Shown here: positions 11,901 through 24,037 of the stretch, one piece after another
How the letters are laid out: every line of letters begins with the position of its first letter
How positions within the stretch are numbered: position 1 is the first letter of the stretch
DNA from: Adineta steineri
Lineage: Eukaryota; Rotifera; Eurotatoria; Adinetida; Adinetidae
Direction: 5' to 3'
Length of the DNA stretch: 64,000 bases
Assembly (NCBI GenBank): GCA_905250115.1
Contig: CAJNOI010000105.1
Span: 26,243 to 90,242 of the forward strand
Position numbers and translations under genes: made by a program
Notes under the pieces: generated by a model
Databases searched by the model: none
Seen by the model: only the letters and a program-made list of their open reading frames with translations
What the model was told of the DNA's origin: nothing

Positions 11901-13013
11901 GACTTGTTTTAAATGAATAATATATAAATTAGCTGCTGGACTAAGTTGTGATTGAACAACCATATGAGTACCTGACATAAGAACAATTTCATCTTCAGTA
12001 ATGAAATGCGAATGAGCTTTTATTGTTCGACCATTCATAGCTTCTACAGAAAAAAGTGTTCGATCACCTTCTTGACCCAAATACATATTATTTTCAAGTA
12101 CAGTCATTTCAGTTGTACATGATGAAAATGCCCACCAAGTCAAAGCAGTACCAGGTGGAAATTCAGCACTTAAATTTTTAGTTACTCCTCGCCATACAGT
12201 TAATGGTGGAACACATGGTAATTTAACAAGAGCAGTTAAGAATAATTTGAGATACCTGAAGTAAGGTAGAAGTGCTTCACGATCATTATTTTTAAGATTA
12301 AAATTGAGTAATGAATAGAGACTTCGATGAGGTCTATCCCATTCAATTGTATAAAGACGAATTGCAGCACTTTCATCAATTGATAATCCATCAGGTGGTT
12401 GTTCAGGAGTTTCTGTTAATGCTAATTCAACATAGAATGATAAATTATGAAAGATATCAGCCAATGGAGCACATGCTTGTGCAAGTGGTAATAAAGGTTC
12501 TTCAGAATATCCTGCAATAGGACTTAGTTCTGCTCCATCACTTTTACTGATATCTTTAGTAATATTTTCTGTAATTTGTTTTTCTTGTTGATTAGATTCA
12601 TTTCCGTCAATATCAGAATCTTCTACTAATCTCACTATTTGTCTTTCATTACGTGTTACTTCTTGAGTAAGATTTTCATCTGTTGAACTATTCTTGATAT
12701 TGCGTCTTTGATTTCCTGAATATTTACGTCTGTTCTCTACGTTATCATCCAAGACAATATCTGTAGATGCTGTTTGTATGCCAATATTTTTAGTCCGTAT
12801 GTACTCTTCAAAATTTTCCGGTTCATCATCAAGTCTTTTTGCAGTTAATTTTGTTTGTATACGAACATTTCTGCTGGATTTAGGTTGACGATAATTTATT
12901 TGTTGATTATTGAGTGGAACTTCTGTTTCTATTGTATATACAGGAAGATCGTTGGTTTGCATTGTTTGCAACTGTGGATAATCGTTCATATCTCGAAATG
13001 TATATCTTAACAT
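8952..13013 (-). CDS. ADP-ribosyltransferase - membrane span - FG-GAP/VCBS repeat protein (4 exons, 1117 aa)
   Basis: Exons 13013-11864, 11800-11776, 11722-11616 and 11023-8952 join in phase to one 1117-residue frame. Residues 1-160 are polar and disordered-looking. Residues about 185-383 form an arginine-type mono-ADP-ribosyltransferase: Arg275 in VWRG, Ser297 in WWAFSSCT and Glu340-Asp-Glu342 give the R-S-ExE triad. A basic stretch (RPFYRKKRF) precedes one hydrophobic span at about 400-422. The rest is 14 repeats of about 47 residues, each with a calcium-loop motif such as DFNNDNQLDLAV, as in integrin-alpha FG-GAP blades; 14 could make two seven-bladed propellers. There is no N-terminal signal peptide. 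Charges predict a type II protein with the enzyme in the cytosol and the repeats outside. Intron 3 (592 bp) is long for this window, so two separate genes remain possible, but the phases match exactly. Targets are unknown. Confidence 0.8.
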
Positions 13014-14012
13014 TATACAACTGAACTTTGAGATTCACTATAACAGACTAATACAAAAAATATCATTATTTTTTCTAACTTTGTAATAAAATGTAATAAA
13101 ATATTATTTAGAATATCAGTCGGATGTGACAGCTACTTAAATCGATTCTTATATGATAATCGTTATTTTTTTGTAATATTTACCTTTAGAGAATATTCGA
13201 AGACAATCGAAATGGTAAATGAATTGATATCTGAAGGACGTATTTATACAAAAAGCATACAAAAGTATATTATGAGAAAAACAAGGGAGTTGTTTTATTT
13301 TTTTCTTATAATACAATGATGATCAGACATGAATACTGTGTGTGTTATGTTGGAAAAAATCAAAAACAAATACATTGTGTTTATATTGACAGTTATAAAC
13401 ATCGTCTACCAGTAATTATAATACAAAGGTAGATAAAGAAAAATATATGTGAGAAGCAATTATTTCCAACGTAGCATATACACGTCCGCGACTGTACAAG
13501 CTTGTATTCACAGGTTTCTTTTGTGTAGTTTTAGTTTCTTGATTATATACGTATAATAAAGTGTATCTTATTCCTTTCGTTCGTACGATAATGATAAGAC
13601 GTATGTTTCGTGTTACACGTCAATTACACATACGAGCTGTATATGTATATGTATTAAGCTACCTGATGATTTATTTACTATATCAAAACATAAGAAATTA
13701 TATAATCTCTACACAATGCAGAAAGACCTTGCCTGTGAAAGATTTGAAATACAACAATTTCATGGAGATGAATATTAGGATGAAGACATGAAATTTCAAC
13801 AAATAAATTATAATTGACAAAGACGAACAGTAAATAATTCAAATATTAATAATAATAGAAATCCACAAGAAGTAATAATAAATAACAAACAACATTCGTC
13901 GCTGCAACTCGCTTCACGTTCGAATGAATGCTCAAAGTTGTCTTTAATAATATAGTCCAGTTATATTTATAGTAATTCTTGATATAAACTGACGAAATGA
14001 TGCATTAACTTA
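13014..14012. other. Upstream region of the ART/FG-GAP gene
   Basis: AT-rich DNA with no recognisable gene. A plus-strand frame at 13561-13791 has no family features. It probably contains the promoter of the minus-strand gene starting at 13013, but I see no distinct element. Confidence 0.4.
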
Positions 14013-14020
14013 TACAGAAA

Positions 14021-14621
14021 TAGGGGTGCAACGGTTACGGTTTTTCATCGCTTGACCGTCTACAGTTAACCGTTCTAAAGCAATAACCGATCCAATAGAA
14101 AGATCGATTAAACGAAAACCGGCTGAATAGAAAAACCAATTAAACGAAAACCGGGATAAGAGAAAAAACGGTTAGACGAAAACCGGGATAATAGAAAGAC
14201 CGATTAAACGAAAACCGGATTAATAGAAAGACCGGCTAAACGAAAACCGGTCTAAGAGAAAAACCGATCAAAACGAAAACCGGTACAGGTCGACAACCGT
14301 TTTTATTTTTTGATAATTTTGTTAATTCATATAATTATAAAGCGATGTTCACATGTTGGTCAGTAATTAGAGAAGCTAGTAATATCATTTGCTTTATCGT
14401 TAATAAGAATAAGGAATATCACCATATAGGCATCAATATTCATGTTCTTATATCGTATTACTGTTATGCATCTATGAGTAATCGATTCTATGACGGTTAC
14501 CGATTCAAACCGGTTATCGTTTTTATTACAACGGTTTTCGTTTAATCGGTCTTTCTATTAACCCGGTTTTCGTTTAACCGTCTTTCGTCTTAGGCCGATA
14601 ACTGCCACCGTTGCACCCCTA
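14021..14621. mobile_element. Non-autonomous hAT element (MITE), 601 bp
   Basis: The ends are perfect inverted repeats, TAGGGGTGCAACGG and CCGTTGCACCCCTA, flanked by the exact 8-bp duplication TACAGAAA (14013-14020 and 14622-14629). Terminal TA-G and 8-bp target duplications are typical of hAT transposons. Inside, about 14060-14300 carries a tandem array with a unit of about 35 bases around GAAAACCGG, and 14520-14600 carries the inverted version. There is no transposase frame, so it would need a transposase in trans. The perfect target duplication suggests a fairly recent insertion. Confidence 0.85.
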
Positions 14622-14629
14622 TACAGAAA

Positions 14630-15234
14630 TATGCTTCCAAAAACAGCTTCAGAGAACTGTCTTTTGACCATTGTCGTAGATAAAAAGAATATGTTTAATT
14701 ACGCTATATTGAAAATCATAAAGAAAGATTAATCTTTTAATGAAAAATTATTCTCTCGATTGTAGAATGAATCACATGAAAAAAATCGTCTTTGTGTGTA
14801 TGTCTGAGTTAAGATGAAAAAAACAATACGTGAGAAAAACAAAAGATCAAAAAATCATTATTATCTTGAAATTCAAGTTTGATCAGAGGTTTTTGGGGAA
14901 TGAGGAATCAGACGGTACGAGTCATTTTTTGAATAAAAAAAACTCTTTTTTAAGAAAATAATAATTTTTTTATAACGTTTAACTAAAGATAATCAGGGTC
15001 GAGAAATCGATGGGTTATGTCAGTTTTTTTTAAATTAACTTTTTACATATGATCGTAGAACTTAAAATCATTAATACAATCGCACATTATACTGTACATT
15101 AACGTATGTTTTTTATTTCGCAATGTCTTCTATATGTATATTTTATTGTGAGAATATATTTATGTTGAGCTTCAAGCTAGGGATATTTCAAATCTTCGTT
15201 CTACACACTATCGATTAAACGTGTCTAGTATACA
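14630..15234. other. Spacer between MITE and LINE remnant
   Basis: AT-rich, no gene. The right part may be the 5' untranslated region of the LINE remnant, which cannot be shown here. Confidence 0.35.
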
Positions 15235-15791
15235 TCGTTCTTCTTCTCCTTATAACACCGTCGAAAAACAACGCTGATGAATCATCGACAAACATGGACC
15301 TTTAAGCTGAAAATAGTCTGTTTCCAGACATAAATGAAACGAACGAAAATCGATCGATCACGCCAAATACTCTTCACAAAGCTCTAATCGAAAACACGCA
15401 ACAGACACTGGTAAATTTAAACAATCAAAATAATAATGAAAATGCCAACAGGTGCAAAAATAACAACGTGTAGAGCAAGCGAACGGAAAAGAAAAAAACG
15501 TCTTTCTCTCCGTTTACAATAAAATTTCAACAAAGGCCTTCGAAATCTGAACTTCAGCTTGAAAAAGAACTTTTTATTTTTTGGAAAAAATCTTCATCGT
15601 TAACTGATCTAACCCGTCTACATGTTCTAACTCGTTTCGGCTTTCAAGATCGTTTACAATTACATGCACAAGACGTACAATCGTACGACATACTCGTTAC
15701 TGTCGATTGATCCACGCATCCCGATAATCAATCGATCACAGTTATTTCACCTATTCGTGTTCCTCCACATCATTCAATCATCGTCCGGGAT
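15235..15791 (+). pseudogene. Decayed non-LTR retrotransposon ORF1, 5' part
   Basis: One frame reads through three stops and contains RPSKSELQLEKELFIFWKK, LTRLHVLTRFGFQDRLQLHAQ and IRVPPHHSIIVRD. This looks like the region before the RNA-binding and zinc-knuckle part of gag-like ORF1 proteins of LINEs (my reading of the family). It stops abruptly at 15791 where a hAT-like inverted-repeat end begins, and a matching zinc-knuckle part resumes after 16497. It cannot be translated because of stops at about 15298, 15469 and 15708. Confidence 0.55.
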
Positions 15792-16138
15792 TAGGGTGCA
15801 GCGGTTCTATAAAAATGGAACCGAAAACCGAACCGGAACCGCTCTTTTCTCATTTCTGCTAACCGGAACGGGACCGGAACCGCGGTTTCGGTCCTTTTTT
15901 GGAACCGCTGTACTCTAATCTTGAACATATTTTTTTTGTAATGTTTGTTGCTTGTTTTACTCTTGTACGTTTTAAACAATATGCATTTTCAATAAACATT
16001 ATGTGTCTTTCATGACAATCATTAAATAATTCAAATCAAAAAAAAAATTCGTATATCTGATACTTTAACGGAACTGAACCGGAACCGGTCTTTTCTCATT
16101 TCTGCTGACCGGAACCGAACCGGAACCGCCATACTCTA
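15792..16138. mobile_element. hAT-like foldback element inside LINE ORF1
   Basis: The left end TAGGGTGCAGCGGTTC is mirrored at 15902-15917 (inverse of TAGAGTACAGCGGTTC) and again at 16124-16138 (inverse of TAGAGTATGGCGGTTCC). The interior repeats blocks rich in GGAACCG. It is either one 347-bp element with repeated ends or a 126-bp element plus another half. No transposase. No exact 8-bp duplication is seen; flanks TCCGGGAT and TTAGGAAT share 5 of 8 bases. Confidence 0.5.
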
Positions 16139-16139
16139 T

Positions 16140-16497
16140 TAGGAATACTGCAAAATCACTTTTTTTAGTCCTGGTCTCCGTCCCGGCCCCGGTTAATTTT
16201 TTCAGTTGGTTCCGGTCCCGGTGGTCACGGTTTTGATAAAATCTTTAGAATAATTCTGGTATTGTCTTCATCTATGCAAAAAAAACATGAAGTTCAAGAA
16301 AATTCTCGCTTTTTCGAATGTAAATTCAATCTATACGGTTTTTCTTGAACTATAAAATAACACATTTGTCAATTCTTAATTAAAGAGAAAAAAAGAAATA
16401 AGAAAATGTCTGATCTCATGCTTGATAAAAAACATTGAGGAATTAGGTGGCAATTTTAGTCTTAGTCCCGGGACCGGGACCACTTTGCAGTTCCCTA
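16140..16497. mobile_element. Second hAT-like MITE, about 358 bp
   Basis: The left end TAGGAATACTGCAAAATCAC and the right end (inverse TAGGGAACTGCAAAGTGG) are imperfect inverted repeats. Both are followed inward by CCCGG-rich blocks (16170-16230 and 16460-16480). The interior is AT-rich and non-coding. It abuts the element to its left, and together they separate the two halves of the LINE ORF1. No target duplication is obvious. Confidence 0.5.
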
Positions 16498-17008
16498 AAA
16501 CGATATCAGGTGTGTGAACTGTAATGATCATCACTATCTAGATCAATCAAGTTGTCCTATTGTCCGACGTTTATGTGCAGAAAAGCAAAAACAGCAGCAT
16601 CAACAGAATATCACTTATTCTTATGCAAAAGCAGCTAATCGTCGGCAGCCATCGACAGCTACGACTCAATCTACTACATCAGTTATTACACCTGAACTTC
16701 AAACACAATTGACTTCTATCAGCAAGAAGTTAGACGAAGTGAAACAAAGGTTTCTCGACCTGAATATAAAACTGTCTGATAAAGTTAGTCAATTGGAAGA
16801 TCGGTCCATCAACGCTGAAAAACGACTCGATGTTTTCTCTTCAAAAATCAACTATAATTACTCTGAAAACAGACTCAAATACAACTCAACCAAGAAACTA
16901 ATCATAACCGTTTTGTTACTAGCCTTGATAGACATTAGCAAAGCTATCGCAGTGACAGATCGTAATCAAGCATCAAGAAAAGAAGTCGAAACCATATGCA
17001 AGAATTAA
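16498..17008 (+). pseudogene. LINE ORF1 3' part with CCHC-like zinc knuckle
   Basis: The frame begins right after the MITE end. At 16511-16560 it has a Cys-X2-Cys-X3-His-X6-Cys knuckle (CVNCNDHHYLDQSSC). This is followed by a Gln-rich stretch, a YAKAA...RRQP motif as often follows ORF1 knuckles, and a coiled-coil-like tail to 17008. It is the continuation of the fragment at 15235-15791, but the segment that should link them (RNA-recognition part) is missing. No ORF2 (endonuclease/reverse transcriptase) follows. A dead, truncated element. Confidence 0.6.
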
Positions 17009-18021
17009 ACGAAGAAAAAGAAGAAGAAATTGCCTAGCTGCAACAAAAATATCCACTTCTACATTTAAATAATAAATAGACATTTTATCAGACTGATTAA
17101 ACACATGTATCCCGTGAGTATTCGAGTCTTCGTTCCACTCGTAGTCGGAAGATGACTGTAAGTCGTTCTTTCAACTCACTACTATCTTTTTTTTTAAAAA
17201 ATCATGTGTTGTTTTTGTTAAAACAAACGAATTGTGATAGTATGTTTATGATGTTTCTTTCCTCTCTTTAATTGTCAACCTAGTTATAAAGGGACAATAA
17301 AACTGAATGTTAAAAAGAAAATCTACCGATATTTACGAACGGAGAACATATGATGTTCAGTATTTTTTGAACGGTTTGAACTAATTATTAAAAAAAAACT
17401 ATGACATCGTTTTTAAAATAAAATAAAATGTATGCGAGAAAATACTCGACAATGGAATCAATTCGCTATTTAATATATATCCACTCGTTGTTCTTTCGTT
17501 GAAAAAGCATCTATTCATAAATGAAACTGTTTATATCATTTATTTTAGTGGATATATCTGAAATTGTATGATTAGGTTGCGTATACGAATTTCATTGGCT
17601 TGCTCTTGATATTTCCATATTACATATGAACCATATTTTTCTGATTTTTCGTTCGCGAGATCATCGCAATATAAGATGAGAACTTTTTATGTGCACAGGA
17701 CTACATAAATGCTTTGCTTCGTACCAGTGAGCGATGGTATATGTCAAATAAAAAAAATATTGTTAAGGTTTTGATCTTGTAAACTATAGTAAGTGATATA
17801 TAAATTGTATCGATAAATTGTATAAAACTATAAAACAAGTTGTTTCTTTAAATTTTTTATTGAACGATATGTCGTGGTTTTATTTTTGAAGTAAATCAAC
17901 TTTCCAAGGTAAACTTTTTTAGATTAAATTAGAAAATTAAATATAAGAAGAGAACATTTAAATCTCACAAAAGAATTTTCATTAAATAAAATATCAAGCT
18001 TTCTTCTGTAACTATCATGTC
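17009..18021. other. Spacer, possible 3' debris of the LINE
   Basis: No gene. 17009-17060 continues a Lys/Glu-rich frame with stops; the rest is AT-rich. No reverse-transcriptase motif was found. Confidence 0.35.
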
Positions 18022-18558
18022 CAGGGGTGGACCATCACGAGGCAAGTGGTGGCAATTGCCACATACAAAAAAATTAAACATAATATTTATTTTTTTATAT
18101 AGTCATATCAAACTCTGAAAAAGTAGTAAAAGTATATCTAAGAAGTCTGGCATTGTTTAAATCATCTATTCCAGTGACATCCAGTAGCTAATAATAAAAA
18201 CTAATATAAGAAATACTATTGAACAAGATAGATTGTCAGGCATTGCCCTTTTGAGTATGGAAAAAGATTTTAGAATTAATATTAACAAAATGGTAACAGA
18301 TTTTGCTGCAAAAAAAGATGGATGAAAAAGAATTTTTTGAAATAAATATTTTTTAACTAATATGTTTTTCATTTACTTCATTGCCAAAAGAAGAAAAAAA
18401 TCAAACAAATAAATTATATTAGAAAAAAGACAGCTTCGTTCGTCGCATGAATGTAGATAGTAGTTACATAGTATTTTCAGAACTTTAAAAACACTTTCTT
18501 TTATATCATACTAAGGTATTATTGCCACACCTATCGTTAAGCCGCTGGCCCGCCTATG
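18022..18558 (+). mobile_element. Internally deleted hAT element with transposase C-terminus remnant
   Basis: The left end CAGGGGTGGACCATCACG and the right end (inverse CATAGGCGGGCCAGCGGC) are degenerate inverted repeats; near both ends the sequence GGTGTGGCAAT / GGTGGCAATTGCC recurs. Between them, 18200-18325 encodes TNIRNTIEQDRLSGIALL followed by SMEKDFRI and TDFAAKKD. This matches the last part of the hAT dimerisation domain (QDRLNGLALL type). The N-terminal and catalytic parts are missing. Target duplications are not exact (CATGTC against CACGTC near the ends). An old non-functional copy. Confidence 0.7.
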
Positions 18559-18940
18559 CACGTCATTGATTTAATAAATGTCATTTGGTATGAACTATAT
18601 ATGTATTGTGTGATAAAAAGACATTTTTTTAATGCTTTTAATTACTTAAATTTTAGAAAACATATTTACTATGATATTTATTAATATTCTTTGTCAACAC
18701 ATAAATTGATTCTGATGAACAAGTATACTCATTTTTTTGTTCCTTTTATTAATATTTATTTTATTCTTTTTTTCTCTCGTTCTATCAGAATCTCATGGAA
18801 TGCTTTCATGTCAGAAGTTTAAATATATGCTTAGCAGTTGAGCATAACCAGAGATTATATGTAATGCATGACATATAGAAACAAAAGTGCTTTAAGCCGG
18901 AAAAAAGGTAAGGGAAAAAATACATTTTACAAGTGTCAAT
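18559..18940. other. Spacer upstream of the small membrane protein
   Basis: AT-rich; presumably the promoter of the gene at 18941. No motif recognised. Confidence 0.35.
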
Positions 18941-19252
18941 ATGTCTTCGACAACAACTGCAAAGCCTGATTTTGTACCAATACCATCATATATTGCATTA
19001 GCATTTATCGGTGCTGTAGTACTTGTCGGTTTCGTTGCACGATGTCTTGCAGTAAATCATTCGACTATTGGAGCACATAATCAAGATTTAATGATATATC
19101 AACCAGCACCAAAACCAGTGCAAGCACCAAGAGTTAGACGTTCATCAATAGAACAAATATCGGAGCCTAATAGTGGTGTTCTAAATCCAAGATCATCATC
19201 AGACGATCCTGTAACACCAGTTCGAGTTCAACGCGGACCAAGAAACCTTTAA
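18941..19252 (+). CDS. Small single-span membrane protein, unknown
   Basis: A single-exon frame of 103 codons starts with ATG in AATATGTCT and ends TAA. Residues about 15-38 are hydrophobic (YIALAFIGAVVLVGFVAR), giving one membrane span. The tail is polar, rich in Pro, Ser and Arg, with RVRRSS and RSSSDDP stretches that look like phosphorylation sites. There is no cleavable signal peptide with a clear site, so it may be type III (tail in the cytosol). Codon composition is less AT-rich than the flanks, supporting a real gene. I recognise no family. Confidence 0.6.
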   Translation: MSSTTTAKPDFVPIPSYIALAFIGAVVLVGFVARCLAVNHSTIGAHNQDLMIYQPAPKPVQAPRVRRSSIEQISEPNSGVLNPRSSSDDPVTPVRVQRGPRNL

Positions 19253-22200
19253 ATTAACTTCTGAATACAAATTGTTTTATAATCAAAAACATTTTTAAAT
19301 ATTTATTGTCTTCTTATATATTTGTATTCACTATCATCATATATATGCAAACTTTTCCTAGATTAAGATAAATCATTTTGTTCAATCTAAACTAATGAAT
19401 TCAACAATAATTATTTGAATTTATAATAATCGAATAAACTAAAACGATACAAGATTAATAATTCTTAAAATAACTTTTTAAATATCTATTATTATAAAAA
19501 TATATTAACATATGTTGTCTACTCTAAGAAAATCATTCTAAACTATATCCGAGTTATTTTTTTCACAAAAATATAATATGCATTTTACTTTTATGCAAAT
19601 ATTACTTTATCTATAAAATATTATAGCGACTCATTTCGGTCGAGATAACCTATGTTAGATTCTAGGACTAATATAAATTTATTGTTCTGATTTTTTACCA
19701 ATGATATGACAATAGTATAGATAGAAAAAATAATATTACGCAAAACCTTCCATGATATTTTTTCTATAAGAAAAGAAAGAAAGATGTTACTGTCAAATAT
19801 GGTGTCTTCTTTTTTTGTTTTTATGATTTTGATAGGTATCATAGAGTCAAAAGCTGACCTTGTTAGACATTTAATTTTTAAAATTATATAATCATACTTT
19901 AAAAATTAATAATGTTCAACATGAATAGAATTAATTTATTAATTAGACATTACAAGTATCATTATTTAAATGTGTATATTAAATAATTATCTTTTCTAAT
20001 ATAAATGATTCTTAAAAGTATCTCGATCAATCTATTGATAACAACTAAATACAGATATATCGTCGAGAAAAATATTAAATAGGTATTTAAATCAAATCTT
20101 CTTATTTAAAATTCAATAGATCGATTTTCTTCTGTTGTTACATATATAGAATTATTAGTATAAATATAGTATAATCCTTTTTCTAATTCATCTACTATTA
20201 CTTTCTTGTAAAATAAATAAATATTTCATTTAGTATATATCTATTAAGTTGGAATACCAAAAACTGATGCTTGTCTTCATTGGTAACTCTCTTAGAATTA
20301 TTGCTTGTTTCATAAAAGAAATTTCTTTCAAGTTTATGAATAGTAAGTATGCTCGACATTTTCATCAACATTTTTTTGAAAAGTTATTGTTAGTCGATGT
20401 TAGTATTTCTCTATAGTAATGATAAAGATATATTCAGTCTACTTACATCAAGGCTTATGACTTTAGATAAAAGTTTGACTAAAAGCTCATTGTAAAAATA
20501 TCCTCTCAAATGTCATTTAGAGTCAATCTATATTTAGTCTTAACATAAAAACAAACTGACAGATTTATGAAACCATTAAAAAAAAGTCATTATGTACTCT
20601 TTTTTTAGAATCAATTAGCTTTACTACCTACATAACCATATCAGAATTATAAGCTTTTAATTCTTATGTAAGTATATATATATATATATTGAAATCTCTT
20701 CTACAGAAATACAAAAAAACCGGCATTCCAATATCTTTTTACGTCTAGAAATTGATGAGATATTTAAAGTTATAAAAAAATAGTATGTTTGTACTATAAA
20801 GTATGACAATAGGAAGTAATAATTATATAATCAACGATCTATATGAAAAATTTGTTGAGAGAGTCATATATATTCAGATATACTAAAAATCTTCACTATA
20901 GAGTTTCTCAAGTATTGTTTCATATTTATGTTATTTACTATTGGCAATTCTTTATAGATAAATCTCTCGTCGTTTTCGATTAACCAACATTTTGTTTCTT
21001 AGATAAATATGTGCATTTATTTGAAACCTATTTTATAAGATGAATAGAGTATCTGCGGGAAGTCGTTGGATAATAATTTTCTTTATATTTATTCTGTTTT
21101 GTCATCTTTTCTTCCAGAAACAAATAGTTTTTCAGTAGATTTGACACTTTTTTTCTTCTTCTTAGCGTTGCATGCCAATTACAATAAGTTTTATTTAGAT
21201 GTGCGATAGTTTTTTCTAATCAAGACACGAAAAGGATTCGCTTAGGTCATATTTTGTAATTGAACTATTCGTACGATTCAATTTCCAAAACAAAAATTTG
21301 TTTCATATCTATTTCTCTTTCAATTAATCATAGTTAGGTATTGTTATTTAATTCTTTTTTTAGTAATATGAGTGTAATATTTATTATTTAATGATTGCAT
21401 GTCTAAATAAACGGTTATATCAATAGATAAAATAACTGATATATTTTTGAAGTAATATTTTTTATTTTATTTTAGAATATATCATGAATTTTGTTTTTTC
21501 TACAACAAATTATATTTCATTACTTTACAGAAAAAGTATTTTATAAAGCCAGGAAATCCGCTCAGATTCAGTTTCAATATTAGTTTGTCGTGAGTTTTAT
21601 GTTCTTTTTTTTGTCTCTCACATGAACCGGAAGAAAGAAAAAGGTTGATAACTAATTAATATGTTCGAGATGGTTCTTTCATACACCTATAGAAAGCATA
21701 AACATGTTTTTACAAAACCCAAAAAAATTTTATATCTACTAATATGGATATATATTGAAAAAATTAAATTTTTGTAAATTAATATAATGACATGAGTTTC
21801 TTTTTCTTATAGATAGTGCAATATTTTATTAATATTGTCAGTATTTTACGTTTTATCTTCAAATTAACATATGCTATTGTTATTATTTTGTCATTTTATA
21901 GTGCACACATATGTAGGTTTAATATTCAATGAGATCTAACTTGATAGATACGCGTGATTATTTATTCTATTTTCTCATGTCAATGATAATGACTACGAGT
22001 CAGTGTTTAGAACATTCACTGTTGTAAATCATCAATACAACAGAGAAACAGGTATGGCTTTTCACTTAAAGAAAATCCTTTATAGAAAAGATATCATATT
22101 CGGATTAAAGAGTTAACACATACTTCTATTTTCTCTAAGATATATATATTAATCAGAAAGCAAATAGCGAGTATAATCATAGGTTTTAATTTCGGTTCCA

Positions 22201-22763
22201 TTTACTCTCAAATTTAGTTTATAGGCTTTAATTAATTTACGGAATATTTAAGATAAGTGCGAAGTATAAATGATTATCATCTTAATATTTTTTTTTCGCA
22301 CCAACTTTTTTGTGAGTAAGAACGATGTCAAGGTTAAAATCTAGAATTTTATATATCGGCCTACAATTTCATAGAAAGTCTTTTATTGAAGATTATCAAA
22401 AACATATAGTATGAATAAGTAAAATAAATTAATCTAGTGACAATCAGAATGTTCTTCACCTGTCATAAGCATGCATTATCTGACATCTTTTGGATTATAT
22501 GATGCTGCTAGTTAATATTTTTTGCAAAATTACGCCTTCTGAGAATTTATATTAGACAGCTAGTTTAACTTTTTTAATATATTATAAAAGGAAGAAATAT
22601 AGATTAAATCCAGTTTTCTGGTGAATTAAATTTTTAAGAAAAAAAATGATAGTTAATGTAGTTGAAATAATGTAATAGTATTAAAGGAAAAACATAGTTT
22701 GTTATTGCTTTGTTTTTAATAGAAGTCAGATTTTCTATTTTTTTCTGTTATCTTATAAATTAC

Positions 22764-22778
22764 GTGTGTGTGTGTGTG
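22764..22778. repeat. (GT)n microsatellite
   Basis: Uninterrupted GT dinucleotides within AT-rich DNA. Confidence 0.9.
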
Positions 22779-24018
22779 ACCGTCATCACATATGCTGTAT
22801 TAATATTTATTTTGAATGGTAGTGACTCTTCAATTAAAAAAAAATTATTATTGATATATAAGAATGGGAAGATAAATAAGAACGAGACAAAAGTATAGAA
22901 TTTGACTGGTAGCGTATTAACTCCATATAAATTAAGTTTGTGATTATCGCATTGTTTTATCATTAGAATAAAACTAGTGGAAATAAAGTAAGTAAATGTT
23001 TTTTAATTCGTTTTATTCATTATCAAGAATTGACTTCATAGAATTTAACATACTCCCACGGATTACTTTAGAGTCCTGGATCTTCTATATTATTTTTAAT
23101 TTAAAAAAAGCCTGCAATATACGCAATATTAAATCGCATAAGTAAAAAATTCTCTTTGTATTTATTAGAAATATGCCGATAGTTATTCCTTTGAAAAGAA
23201 ATTTCATAAAATAATCTTTTTCTCTCGAGAGAACAATATAAACAACGGATAAATGTTCTATAATTTATTTATTTATTCATAGAAAATGATAAACTAACGT
23301 TTTCTTTTCATGTTATTGTTCTGCAACAGCAGGTTTTCGATTATCATTTATTGTTTGTATATTTTACATTAAATATGTATTGATGTTGAGAATATTTTAT
23401 GTAAAAATGAACATTGTCCGCTCATAGCAAGAAACTTTCTTTTTGATTCAATTAGACCTTGGATATTTTCCGTACATTAGTTGAACGATTATATTAATAA
23501 AACTAGTATCCTTGAATAAATCGTTTGATTCGACTTTCCATCAATTACCTTTTTACAGAGAAAATAATGAACAAATCTATTTAATCTTATTCTTATAAAA
23601 CTATGAATCTATTGGTCTGTTTATCAAATAGAAAGATACAAAAAATATTTGTAGAATTTATTTTTATTATTTGCTTTTAAAATATATCAAATATAGTTTT
23701 TTTTTGCATAGACGTAAAAGAAAACAATTGTTACTTTTAAAACTAGTGAAATAGAATAGGAGCTTTTTCTTTCATATAGATTTTCCGGATGATATACTAT
23801 TTCATCTTTGATCCACTTAAAAAATGAATACAAAGGAATATTGTATTGTACGTCTTTTTTTTCAACAGGAAATTTGACGTAGGCAACCTAGAAATGATAT
23901 TCGATTGTATTTCCCGTGATTTCCGTCCATTCAGTACGTTTTATTTCCTAGCGTGCGTATAGAAAATCTTCTCGGATATTTTCCTGACAGAAAATAAGCA
24001 GGTATATTTTGTATACAA

Positions 24019-24037
24019 CACACACACACACACACAC
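24019..24037. repeat. (CA)n microsatellite
   Basis: Uninterrupted CA dinucleotides within AT-rich DNA. Confidence 0.9.

Noticed and set aside
13561-13791. 76-codon plus-strand frame upstream of the ART gene
   Set aside because: No recognisable features and no support from splice sites or composition.
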